Shown piece by piece: positions 1 to 7,854 of a DNA stretch of 64,000 bases. The number at the start of each line of letters is the position of its first letter. Position 1 is the stretch's first letter. The stretch is taken from contig NZ_VOPZ01000003.1 of the NCBI RefSeq assembly GCF_010470665.1, positions 62,001 to 126,000 on the forward strand, written 5' to 3'. Under the pieces are notes generated by a model. It saw only the letters and a program-made list of their open reading frames with translations. It had not been told where the DNA came from and made no database searches. This stretch comes from Desulfovibrio sp. JC022 (GTDB lineage Bacteria; Desulfobacterota; Desulfovibrionia; Desulfovibrionales; Desulfovibrionaceae). Made by a program: the position numbers and the translations under genes.

Positions 1-252
1 CAGTTCATGATTTTTAACGTAGTAATCAACTGCAACCATGAAGACCATATCAAACGAGTTATCCTTAAAAGGAAGTGCATCACCAGAATTTATAATATCA
101 AGCCCATTTAAAGGATCAATATTTGATTCAACGTGAGTCACTTGATTGAGCTTGAACTCGTAGCATCCCGGCCTTGATCCGACTTCGAGAATTTTAAAAC
201 CGTCTGCTGTCTTGCTGTTAAGCAACTCTTCCAGTTCAGTATATTTAATCAT
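1..252 (-). CDS. SAM-dependent methyltransferase, C-terminus outside window
   Basis: The first 84 residues of a class I methyltransferase; the gene runs off the left edge. Residues 21-26 (ILEVGS) are motif I of the SAM-binding Rossmann fold, and residues 59-72 (ALPFKDNSFDMVFM) resemble the 'LPFxDxSFDxV' stretch typical of the type 11 methyltransferase family. The substrate cannot be told from this part. It starts 7 bases downstream of the FemAB-like gene stop and so probably belongs to the same glycan operon, where methylation of a sugar or a lipid carrier would fit. The family is clear; the function is open. Confidence 0.75.
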   Translation of the reverse strand, partial: MIKYTELEELLNSKTADGFKILEVGSRPGCYEFKLNQVTHVESNIDPLNGLDIINSGDALPFKDNSFDMVFMVAVDYYVKNHEL

Positions 253-259
253 ACTAATT

Positions 260-1276
260 CTACTTCTTTTTGGAATTGTGATATTTTTCAGTAAGATCTT
301 TTCTATAGTTGTTGCATAATTTAATCGCTGAGATGGTCTTCGCTCTGATGAAATCAAGCTCTATATTGTACTGAGTGTAGGATACGAGCTCCCCTCCCCA
401 CGAAAGTTTAAATTTCATTATGTTGACCTTTTTAGGGTCGCCGGAGTCAGGTTCGGCACCGGCATAATCGAAATACTTAACTTTACGACGTAAGGCTTCC
501 TTGATGATGTGCCATTGCAAAGCGTAGTTTGCCAGTCTTTTGGATTTATCCCTTCTGGCAGATGGTTCCGTGGTTATTCCTTCAATAAAGCCGACTTGTT
601 TGCCCCACTTGACTCCAGCCCAGGCCAGAGGCTCGTCATCAAGGACTGCCACAAAATATGAGTAATTATCCAGATCAAGGGAAGATATGTTTTTGATCCT
701 CTGGGTGTTAATGGTGTTGGTCCGCTGTTTGATCTCTTGCCATTTCCGAACATGAGTCTTGTCGCGAAGGTCAACAACCTTGATCGCAGTCTCGGCAACT
801 CGTCTGACACTTCGGCGGGTTTCATATTTCAGATTTTTAAAAATGGAATCCTCGCCTTGTGATATATCTAGAACAACAGTGTGTTTCTCTGATTTGGCAA
901 ACCCCATACTATCAAAGATGTTATCAAAAAGAGAACTAAGCTCTTTGTTCTCCATAAAATGGTAGTATGGAGGGGTTACAGAAACGGATGTAGCCTGAAC
1001 GGACTGAGCAGATCTGAGCATGTATTCTGTCCAGGCTTTGAGTTTGCCTTCTGTGTAGTTTTGACAGGTCGGGCCGTGGATAATGCGCAGCTGATAGGCT
1101 GAGAGCATTTTGGAAACAGCAAGTCCTGCATCTGATGTATGGCAAAAAAAAGGTTCGAGGGAAGCTGTTCCGAAGCAATCACAACAGTCGATGTTGAATG
1201 TTGGATAGAAAACAGTTTTCAGGAAGTTTTCATCCGGCATACGGTGCCAAAAAGACAGCTCAGATTCATATTTCAT
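260..1276 (-). CDS. FemAB/GNAT-fold acyltransferase
   Basis: A 338-residue protein of the FemAB-like double-GNAT superfamily (peptidoglycan bridge-forming or BioF2-like acyltransferases). The C-terminal half carries the typical signature: an 'FDYAGAEPDSGDP' turn near residue 270, then 'IMKFKLSWGGELV', the lysine/glycine-rich segment conserved after the acyl-acceptor site. There is no signal peptide, so it is cytoplasmic. Relatives use aminoacyl-tRNA or acyl-CoA to acylate an amine. In an exopolysaccharide locus it may N-acylate or aminoacylate a lipid-linked sugar; that role is inferred. The substrate is unknown. Confidence 0.7.
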   Translation of the reverse strand: MKYESELSFWHRMPDENFLKTVFYPTFNIDCCDCFGTASLEPFFCHTSDAGLAVSKMLSAYQLRIIHGPTCQNYTEGKLKAWTEYMLRSAQSVQATSVSVTPPYYHFMENKELSSLFDNIFDSMGFAKSEKHTVVLDISQGEDSIFKNLKYETRRSVRRVAETAIKVVDLRDKTHVRKWQEIKQRTNTINTQRIKNISSLDLDNYSYFVAVLDDEPLAWAGVKWGKQVGFIEGITTEPSARRDKSKRLANYALQWHIIKEALRRKVKYFDYAGAEPDSGDPKKVNIMKFKLSWGGELVSYTQYNIELDFIRAKTISAIKLCNNYRKDLTEKYHNSKKK

Positions 1277-1315
1277 GCAGGTGTTCCCTTTTATAAAATT
1301 AGCTTAAGGAATTAA

Positions 1316-2194
1316 TTATTGTGGTAATTCATAACTATAGCCAAGCAAATCAAAATCTTTTTTATAGATTTCGTAAACTTTTGCCTGAAGTTCATCTGTA
1401 TAAAAACTCATGAGCCTGCTTGGTTTTGTAGCATTAACTTTTTGAGTAATAGAATTGAATGCATTTTCACTGGCGTTGATTTTTTTCAATACGAATGCAT
1501 AATCTCCATTGAAGTTTTCAATTTTACCCACGAAATCATATTCAATCAGGGGATGGAACATAGCTATGTGCTGCGGCCACCAGTGCCTGTCGAAGTAGGT
1601 AGAATCATCTTTATGTTCATAGAGAAAGTCAACAAGCTGGGCAAAGCTGTATTTTCTTATGTCTCTATAGTAGCCGATATTATGAATGATGGACGATTTA
1701 TCTTGAATCCTGTTTTTCCATGCGGAGACTAGTCTACTGTACGGGTTTCTTACAAATGTGAATTTAAAGTAGGATGGATCTGCAATTAGTGAAGTTATTT
1801 CCTTTTCAATCTTAATTTCTTTTTCAACATGTCCATACCAGTGATCTCGATACCACATGTATTCTTCCCTATTGGAAAATTTTTTCCCCGTAAGCTCTTC
1901 TATCGCAGTCTGTAGAACTTTTGATGACGCATTCTTACCAATGTTTACAAAAAGCATTTTGTTTTTTTTGCTTACTTTAATATGTCCGCTGACATCAGAG
2001 TACAAAGAGTATTTGTAGTTGCCGAGTACCATGTTGCTTCTTATGTATTCCCCAATCTCTGTCTCGGCAATTTCATTGCATCTTGGGTCCAGAAAAAAAG
2101 TATCTTTTATCTTGCGCCGAAGCATAACCAGATTAAATGGAACTGATTTGCAGAAAAAATCAACGAATGGAGTGTTGTTTTGTGTATCGTTCAT
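1316..2194 (-). CDS. carbohydrate sulfotransferase family protein
   Basis: A 292-residue member of the Sulfotransfer_2-type (carbohydrate/HNK-1-like) family, which moves sulfate from PAPS to a sugar hydroxyl. The 5'-phosphosulfate-binding loop is at residues 83-92 (VNIGKNASSK) and the 3'-phosphate-binding motif at 147-158 (FVRNPYSRLVSA), the expected order and spacing. The middle is rich in Tyr, Trp and His, as in other polysaccharide sulfotransferases. No signal peptide is seen. Its neighbours are a polysaccharide deacetylase and a FemAB-like protein, so it probably decorates the same glycan. It would need PAPS, which a sulfate reducer must make by an APS kinase not present here. Confidence 0.8.
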   Translation of the reverse strand: MNDTQNNTPFVDFFCKSVPFNLVMLRRKIKDTFFLDPRCNEIAETEIGEYIRSNMVLGNYKYSLYSDVSGHIKVSKKNKMLFVNIGKNASSKVLQTAIEELTGKKFSNREEYMWYRDHWYGHVEKEIKIEKEITSLIADPSYFKFTFVRNPYSRLVSAWKNRIQDKSSIIHNIGYYRDIRKYSFAQLVDFLYEHKDDSTYFDRHWWPQHIAMFHPLIEYDFVGKIENFNGDYAFVLKKINASENAFNSITQKVNATKPSRLMSFYTDELQAKVYEIYKKDFDLLGYSYELPQ

Positions 2195-2228
2195 AGTGTG
2201 TCTTTATATGACGCCCGCTAGACGTTCG

Positions 2229-3089
2229 TTAGTTTATAATGTTTTTATATAATACAGTTTGGATATCGTTGTTAGAAAGAATACTGAGTATTTCCTCAAG
2301 CTTGTTGTCTTCGACGATGTCGTATGGATCAAAGTAATGCGTCAAAAAAAGATCATATCTGGAAATGAATTTTATTGTCTCCTGAAATTCATCAATAAAA
2401 AGTTCATTACTGCCGAGAAACGGATTCTTTTTTCTAAGCATGTTCCACGAGTCAAAGATGGCTAAGGGATAGTTCAGGCTGCATCCTGTCGGTATTTCGA
2501 TAATTCCGTGTGAATGCTCGGTCGGGAAGCCGTACCCCTTGAAGGCGAACGCTGCGGTTGAGCTACTGTATTTGTAGCCAAGTTCTGCCAGTATGGGATA
2601 TACGCTTTCGGTATGAAGGCTCCCGTAGTGAGGGGTTCTGAATCCCACACATTCAATTCCAAGTATGGATTGAAAGGTTTCGTGGGCTCGTTCTATCTCT
2701 TCTATCTGCTCAGCGTAGGAGAGCTTATTGAAGTAACGTTCCGGTGCCCAGTGCGGGTTGTCTGGATGGGTGTATGTGTGGTTGATGATTTCGTGGCCTT
2801 CATCAACAGCACGTTTGTGTATTTCCGGATATTTTTCAACAAACTTTCCAATGACGGCAAAGCCGGCCTGAATGTCATGTTTTTTCAGTTTATCCAGAAG
2901 CTCAGGGAATACCTCGAGATCTTTTTCAAAGTCAAAATCGAATGTTAAGGCATATGCGGCCTTGCCGAGCAGGTTGTTCTGCTTGCGCATATAGCGGACA
3001 AAGAACTCTTGTGGGCAAGTATAATGTATTATTTTTCTTGCTATGAATGCAAGGTATCTATTTTTAAATGGCTTTATCGGCAGGTTCAT
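2229..3089 (-). CDS. polysaccharide deacetylase (NodB homology domain)
   Basis: A 286-residue carbohydrate esterase family 4 protein, a metal-dependent N-deacetylase. Motif 1 (TFDFD, residues 49-53) supplies the catalytic Asp and the metal Asp. Motif 2 (HTYTH, 104-108) supplies two metal His. Motif 3 appears as GFRTPHYG. There is no signal peptide or lipobox, so it probably works in the cytoplasm, as do the relatives that deacetylate lipid-linked or nucleotide-linked amino sugars. Its start codon overlaps the stop of the upstream gene by one base, implying translational coupling. The substrate is unknown. Confidence 0.85.
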   Translation of the reverse strand: MNLPIKPFKNRYLAFIARKIIHYTCPQEFFVRYMRKQNNLLGKAAYALTFDFDFEKDLEVFPELLDKLKKHDIQAGFAVIGKFVEKYPEIHKRAVDEGHEIINHTYTHPDNPHWAPERYFNKLSYAEQIEEIERAHETFQSILGIECVGFRTPHYGSLHTESVYPILAELGYKYSSSTAAFAFKGYGFPTEHSHGIIEIPTGCSLNYPLAIFDSWNMLRKKNPFLGSNELFIDEFQETIKFISRYDLFLTHYFDPYDIVEDNKLEEILSILSNNDIQTVLYKNIIN

Positions 3090-4516
3090 TACAGGGCTCC
3101 GGATTCATACAAAGCGATTTCATCTTTAATAGCCTGTGCTGTGATTATTCCGCTTCCTTCTCTTTCTTCGAAATCCTTAAAAGTTTCGTACTGAGGGTGA
3201 TCATATGTTGCCTGGTACATTGCGGCTACGAACTTCACAAGCTCATCGTGATCAACAGACAGGTCATCAAGGACATCCCAGAGCTGGGAGGGAGTTTCAA
3301 TTTTTACTGTGTTTTTACACAGATTAAAAAAGGGATCTCCTAGGCAGACAACAGGAACACCGGTGCCGAGGCTTTCAAGGCCGGGAGATGTTGCGGTCGC
3401 AACTACAACAGCTGTACTTCTGGTGATGATTTCCCTTGTCGGAAATGAGGGAGGCAGCATTACTACATTGGGTAATTGGCTTAATTCCTTGTAAAATTTA
3501 GGTTCCCTGTTCCCGTAGCAGATAGGGTGTTCCTTGACCGCTACCGTGTATCCATATTTCCCATGGATTGCTATCTGCTCAATCAGGTGTTCCTGATTTG
3601 CAAATTCAGGAACCTGAGAGCACATTGAAGCTTCAGGAGTAAGCTGAAGGAAATATGAAATGATTTTTCCTTTAGGCAACTCATTTGTGAAATATTTTGC
3701 TGAAAGAAGTCTGTTCTTCAGCCTGATAAATGCCGGAGCTAAAGAATCGCCTTTGAGCATCCTTTTGGTCTTATCTATGATCTGCGAAAAAGTATATTTA
3801 GGAAGTATTGTCGCCAATTCATTATGGTAATTGTCATACTTGGTGTTGGGTTTTTCTTTTTCATATTTGGCGATAGCCTGTTCTGCCCAGCGTATGCTTT
3901 CTTCATTCAATTTGTTGGAGTGATACACATGATCGATCTTGGGACTTCTCCGGTGTTGCCCGGTAACAATGCGCAACCTGAGTTCGCCGCCAATGGGATT
4001 AACCTCATGCGCAAACGCCTGTTTGATTGTTTTGTTTCTAGCCATACCGTCAAGGATCATGGTGTCGGTAAGGTCTATTGTTTCAAAGAATGCATAATCA
4101 ATATTATGTCTTTTTATGATTTTACTTAAGTACTCATACTCAATCAGGAGGCGTTGAGGGATAAGCTCGTTGTACGATTCGTTGTTGGTATTGCTCGGTT
4201 TTGATATGTAGCGTCTGACAAATTTATCATAAAGCAGATAGTTGATGTTAAACTGATAACAGTTTGTACCAAGCTCTTTTTCAATTTTTTCAATTTTCGA
4301 AGCAGGGGGCGAGTCCATTTGCGAACAAATATTGATAATCTCATCTGTGTTGTACCACGGCTCAATGGTGACACCGTCAATGTTGTCGTATGTATCTTGA
4401 TTGTGCCTGCTTGTCACAACTATAATGTTGTGGTCTTTAACAAGTTCCCTGACAGCCTGTATAAAAAATAAATCACATCTTTCGCGGCTGATGAAGAGTA
4501 TATTCTTCCTGTTCAT
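3089..4516 (-). CDS. GT-B-like capsule/glycan biosynthesis protein
   Basis: A 475-residue cytoplasmic protein. The N-terminus (NILFISRERCDLFFIQAV) looks like the first beta-alpha unit of a GT-B Rossmann fold. The C-terminal half (HPICYGNREP, then ATATSPGLESLGTGVPVVCLG) matches the nucleotide-binding half of capsule-synthesis and CDP-glycerol-transferase-like proteins, where the serine/glycine-rich turn precedes a conserved Glu. It is most likely a glycosyltransferase for this locus. It is not a PseG homologue: it lacks the N-terminal glycine-rich signature and is about 130 residues longer. It is coupled to the deacetylase gene downstream. Donor and acceptor cannot be read from the sequence. 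Confidence 0.6.
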   Translation of the reverse strand: MNRKNILFISRERCDLFFIQAVRELVKDHNIIVVTSRHNQDTYDNIDGVTIEPWYNTDEIINICSQMDSPPASKIEKIEKELGTNCYQFNINYLLYDKFVRRYISKPSNTNNESYNELIPQRLLIEYEYLSKIIKRHNIDYAFFETIDLTDTMILDGMARNKTIKQAFAHEVNPIGGELRLRIVTGQHRRSPKIDHVYHSNKLNEESIRWAEQAIAKYEKEKPNTKYDNYHNELATILPKYTFSQIIDKTKRMLKGDSLAPAFIRLKNRLLSAKYFTNELPKGKIISYFLQLTPEASMCSQVPEFANQEHLIEQIAIHGKYGYTVAVKEHPICYGNREPKFYKELSQLPNVVMLPPSFPTREIITRSTAVVVATATSPGLESLGTGVPVVCLGDPFFNLCKNTVKIETPSQLWDVLDDLSVDHDELVKFVAAMYQATYDHPQYETFKDFEEREGSGIITAQAIKDEIALYESGAL

Positions 4517-4582
4517 TACTATGCTCCGTAAATATATAAATTAAATGCTGACCGGTGAAATTATATTTCAAGGTGTGTGCAT

Positions 4583-5104
4583 TTAAACTTTATCGTTAAA
4601 AAATCCCCAAAACAGGGAATCTGTCCATTCACCATTGGTGAAATGGGTCTTTTTATGGCGGCCTTCAAGCTCAAATCCGAGCTTAGTGAACATTTCAGTT
4701 TTTTTGGTATCAAAGGCGTAGATCTCAGCCCAGACCTTCACCAGATTGAGTTCTTCGAATCCATACTTGATCAGGGTTTTTGAGGCGTCCACAGCATAAA
4801 CATCATCGATATAAAGGTCGTCAGCACCGATGTAGATCGAAAAGTCGGCATTGCGGTTGACAAAGTCTATGTAGCAGAGTCCGCAGGCACCGAGCAGCCT
4901 CCCGGAGCGGTCAAGGATGGAAAACATTCTGGTTCCGGGGTCGTTCATGACCAGCTTTTCATACCAGTTCTGCTGGTGGGCCCAGCTTAATTCCCTGTAT
5001 TCCCTGAAATAAACGCGGTATTCAGGGCGGTTCCGCCATTCCATAAGCTGCTTTAGATCAGCTCTTTCAATGGCTCTTAAAATAGTGTGTTCACCGGTAA
5101 GCAT
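4583..5104 (-). CDS. GNAT N-acetyltransferase, PseH/RimJ-like
   Basis: A 173-residue GNAT protein of the RimJ/RimL/PseH subgroup. It begins with the 'TILRAIERADLKQLMEWRN' segment typical of that subgroup, and the acetyl-CoA-binding region sits near residues 100-150 with 'KWAEIYAFDTKKTEMFTKLGF'-like spacing (a conserved Asn/Asp followed by a 'KLGFxxEG' turn). It lies 8 bases downstream of the NeuB/PseI-like synthase and is probably the acetyltransferase that acylates the 4-amino group of the 6-deoxy-hexose precursor, as PseH does in pseudaminic acid synthesis. The family is firm; the substrate is inferred from position. Confidence 0.75.
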   Translation of the reverse strand: MLTGEHTILRAIERADLKQLMEWRNRPEYRVYFREYRELSWAHQQNWYEKLVMNDPGTRMFSILDRSGRLLGACGLCYIDFVNRNADFSIYIGADDLYIDDVYAVDASKTLIKYGFEELNLVKVWAEIYAFDTKKTEMFTKLGFELEGRHKKTHFTNGEWTDSLFWGFFNDKV

Positions 5105-5112
5105 AAAATCCC

Positions 5113-6192
5113 CTATGCGTTGAAATCGTCCTCGTAGAGGGCGTCTCCGCTACTTTTGGTTGCGGCCAGCTTTTTGCCGATGAGTTCTTCTTTCATATAA
5201 GGAGGAAGGCTTCCTTCGGGAGCAGGGCGAAGTTCAATCAGGTCTTCGGCGGTAATTACGTGTCCGGCGGGCAATTCCCCGGTAGTCCTGATGCATCTGC
5301 GTTGAAGCACAACAGTTTCTTTTTCGTTGTCTTCCACAACCTTGATGCCGGAACCCATTGCGAGCCTCATTTCCTCAGAACGGTCAACCATAGTCCGCCA
5401 GTCTGCGGGAATCATGGAGAAGGCATGGTCCGGCCCTTCGCGGTCATTATCATCTGTGAAATGTTTTTCAACAACCCTTGCGCCAAGAGCAACTGCACCC
5501 AGAACAGAGCTGTCACCTTTGGTATGGTCGCTTAATCCGAGGACCAGTTCGGGGTACATTTCCTTGAAAGTGTTGAGCACGTTGAGGTTTATATATTTGA
5601 AGTTCTCAACAGATCCGGTGTAGTTGGTATTACACTGCATAAGCACAACATCTTTGGTGTGCTTGAGAATGGCAGACATAGCTCTTTCCACATCGTCAAT
5701 GTCAGACGCGCCGGTTGCCAGAAATACTGGTTTGCCCTTGGTGGACATGTATTCAATCAAGTCTGTGTATGTAATATCGCCGGAGCCGATTTTGTAGGCC
5801 AAAACATGCTCGTGAACTGAGTCCACGAGTTCTTTTGAGTAGGGGGAGGTGAAGAAGTCTATCTTGGCTTCGTCGCATGTTTTTTTCAGTTCAACGTTCC
5901 AATCTGTGTTGATGGCAGCGTCTTCATAAGTTTCATAAACAGATTTTTTCCATTTTTTCTGGTGGGACTGCTGAGTTCCAATATCTTTGAACCCGTAGTC
6001 ACTGACAATGGTTTTTGCTGCAAAATGCTGAAATTTGGCAGCATCTGCACCCGCTTCGGCTGCTTTCCAGATAAGTTCTTTTGCCCGTTCAAGGTTTCCA
6101 TCATGGTTCGCGGCAATGTCTGCAATGAAGTAGACAGGGGAATCTTTTGAGATTTTAGTCGGTCCCATGAAAATTTCTTTATTGTACTTCAT
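5113..6192 (-). CDS. NeuB/PseI-family nonulosonic acid synthase
   Basis: About 359 residues. Members condense a 6-carbon amino sugar with phosphoenolpyruvate to give a 9-carbon sialic-type acid. The N-terminal TIM barrel shows 'FIADIAANHDGNLERAKEL' and 'GADAAKFQHF', then 'LAYKIGSGDI' and 'VFLATGAS', all standard for NeuB. A SAF antifreeze-like domain closes the protein (from about residue 290, 'TTGELPAGHVITAEDL'). The start at 6192 is preferred over an upstream in-frame ATG at 6225 because it makes a 4-base ATGA overlap with the preceding gene and the upstream residues are not conserved in the family. Pseudaminic versus legionaminic specificity is uncertain; the nearby pseB and pseC favour the former class. 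Confidence 0.88.
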   Translation of the reverse strand: MKYNKEIFMGPTKISKDSPVYFIADIAANHDGNLERAKELIWKAAEAGADAAKFQHFAAKTIVSDYGFKDIGTQQSHQKKWKKSVYETYEDAAINTDWNVELKKTCDEAKIDFFTSPYSKELVDSVHEHVLAYKIGSGDITYTDLIEYMSTKGKPVFLATGASDIDDVERAMSAILKHTKDVVLMQCNTNYTGSVENFKYINLNVLNTFKEMYPELVLGLSDHTKGDSSVLGAVALGARVVEKHFTDDNDREGPDHAFSMIPADWRTMVDRSEEMRLAMGSGIKVVEDNEKETVVLQRRCIRTTGELPAGHVITAEDLIELRPAPEGSLPPYMKEELIGKKLAATKSSGDALYEDDFNA

Positions 6193-7076
6193 ATGGCAAC
6201 TCCATTGTTCTGATAATGTTTGCAAAGAGTTTCGAGAACCTTTTTAAGGTCCGGGAGTTTATAGCCAAGCAGTTTCTCAGCTTTGGAAACGTCCAGACCG
6301 AGGCTTTCGTTGCGGATGACACCGTTGGCCTCCTTCGGCATCGGTCCGCATTTGGCTCTATCGGTCGAAAGGTCTAGCTTTTCAGCCAGAGCTTTGATGA
6401 AAAATTCTTTATTCGTCACCTCTGAACTGGCAACGTTGAATACTCCTGTCGCATTTTTATTCAGCAGGTCAAGCAATATTTCCGTAAAATTGTACACATC
6501 AATGCTTGATGTGTAGAAATTCTCATAAAGTGTAATGGCTTCCTGATTTTTTAAAGCTGAAATTACCCATTCAACAAAGGTGTTTGCTTTTTTTTCGGCC
6601 CTGAATCCTACGATATTTGTCCTTAAAACAAGAGCGTTTTTGTTTTGGAGCGCAAACTGCTCTCCGATGAACTTTGTGGCAGCGTACTCATTACAAAGAT
6701 TGAGGGCTGCATGTTCATCATGTTTTGCCGCACCATCTCCTGTAAAATAGTGGTCTGTTGAAATATAAATATATTTTGTTTTACTGCTCGTAGCGTATTC
6801 TGCAAGCTTGCGCGAGACCCGTGCATTGCATTCGTAGCTATGGCCGGGGTTGCTTTCGCAGTAGGCCAGATCTACAATTGCCACCGTATTGATGATGGTG
6901 GCGGGATTAACCGTAGCCAGTGCTTTTCTCAGCTGCTCGTCATCCGTGACATCGATGCATATGTCCGCATCGCTACGGGCTGCACCCTGTACAGAATATC
7001 CATTGGCTTTAAGCCCGGTCATGAGTGCGGAGCCGAGCATGCCGGTGCTGCCCAGAATCAGGAAATCAGTTTTCAT
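6189..7076 (-). CDS. RmlD-like NAD(P)-dependent sugar reductase/epimerase
   Basis: An extended short-chain dehydrogenase of about 295 residues resembling dTDP-4-dehydrorhamnose reductase. A nucleotide-binding Gly motif (LGSTGMLG) lies at the N-terminus, then 'TVAIVDLAYCE', 'ISTDHYFTGDG', and the catalytic Tyr/Lys pair in YAATK. The ATG at 7076 is chosen because the fold begins right after it; an in-frame ATG at 7112 would add 12 residues inside the upstream gene. It overlaps that gene by 11 bases. It is not part of the standard pseudaminic acid pathway, so together with the aldo-keto reductase and class III aminotransferase it points to a modified nonulosonic acid. The reaction is unknown. 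Confidence 0.75.
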   Translation of the reverse strand: MKTDFLILGSTGMLGSALMTGLKANGYSVQGAARSDADICIDVTDDEQLRKALATVNPATIINTVAIVDLAYCESNPGHSYECNARVSRKLAEYATSSKTKYIYISTDHYFTGDGAAKHDEHAALNLCNEYAATKFIGEQFALQNKNALVLRTNIVGFRAEKKANTFVEWVISALKNQEAITLYENFYTSSIDVYNFTEILLDLLNKNATGVFNVASSEVTNKEFFIKALAEKLDLSTDRAKCGPMPKEANGVIRNESLGLDVSKAEKLLGYKLPDLKKVLETLCKHYQNNGVAI

Positions 7077-7848
7077 GTCCGGCTCCTGTGCGTAGTTCCG
7101 CTTCCTCGGCAAGTGATTTTGCCAAACCTTCGTCCCGATTGATGTGTGCGTTTATGTGCTGCAATTCCGGGGTCCGTTCAACAAGATCAATAATATCTTG
7201 CATCCTGAAATCCGGATTTACGGGCAGCAGTTCTTCAATCACCTTTTTGATGAATGTGAAATCTTCCGGGTCATCCACGGTCCAGCGCATGTGTGAATAA
7301 TCTGCGTTGTTAGTCCATGATCCCATTTTGAAATCATCAGGATTGTCCTTGATGTACAGGGTTACATGTTCTCTTTGTGAGGGCAGCTTTGCTTTTTCAT
7401 ATGCCTCGGTCAGAGCCTGCATGCTGATTATTTCCGCATCAAGGCCGTCGGGAAGGCTTGCTTGCAAACAATTGGATGCATAATCGTATCCGTCCTGAAA
7501 GTAGAAGTCTGCAAGAGTATCAAGCATGTCAGGATCGATTACAGGGCAATCCCCTGTTAAACGCATAACGTGCTTACACTCATGTTCAGAGGCAGCTCCG
7601 TAGTAGCGTTTGAGGACATCGTTTTCGTCACCTCTGAAGACAGCAACACCGAGTTCGCGGCCCAGCTTTGCAGTAGGGTCGTCTTCCTTGTTCGTTGTGG
7701 TCGCCAGAACCACTGAGTCGATATGTTTAGCCTTAAGGACCCTTTCAATCATGATTTGCAGGAGTGGTTTTCCCGCCACCTGCATCAGGATTTTTCCCGG
7801 GAGCCGGGTCGAGGTCATTCTGGCCTGAATAATTGCTGTTATCTTCAT
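7066..7848 (-). CDS. SpsF/CMP-nonulosonate cytidylyltransferase-like protein
   Basis: A 260-residue nucleotidyltransferase of the SpsF/PseF/NeuA superfamily. The signature 'AIIQARMTSTRLPGK' at residues 5-19 is the nucleotide-binding loop with conserved Arg and Lys, followed by 'FRGDENDVLKRYY' and 'RLTGDCPVIDP', the metal-binding Asp region. Such enzymes activate nonulosonic acids as CMP-sugars; SpsF is the name used in spore-coat and flagellar glycan loci. Its place between pseC/pseB and the PseI-like synthase supports a role in activating the locus's 9-carbon acid, although the SpsF branch has little biochemistry behind it. Confidence 0.78.
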   Translation of the reverse strand: MKITAIIQARMTSTRLPGKILMQVAGKPLLQIMIERVLKAKHIDSVVLATTTNKEDDPTAKLGRELGVAVFRGDENDVLKRYYGAASEHECKHVMRLTGDCPVIDPDMLDTLADFYFQDGYDYASNCLQASLPDGLDAEIISMQALTEAYEKAKLPSQREHVTLYIKDNPDDFKMGSWTNNADYSHMRWTVDDPEDFTFIKKVIEELLPVNPDFRMQDIIDLVERTPELQHINAHINRDEGLAKSLAEEAELRTGAGHEN

Positions 7849-7854
7849 GGCTGA

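Noticed and set aside
3089-4516. Considered as the missing PseG hydrolase
   Set aside because: It has a GT-B-like fold but is 475 residues, lacks the PseG N-terminal glycine-rich signature and ends like capsule-type transferases.
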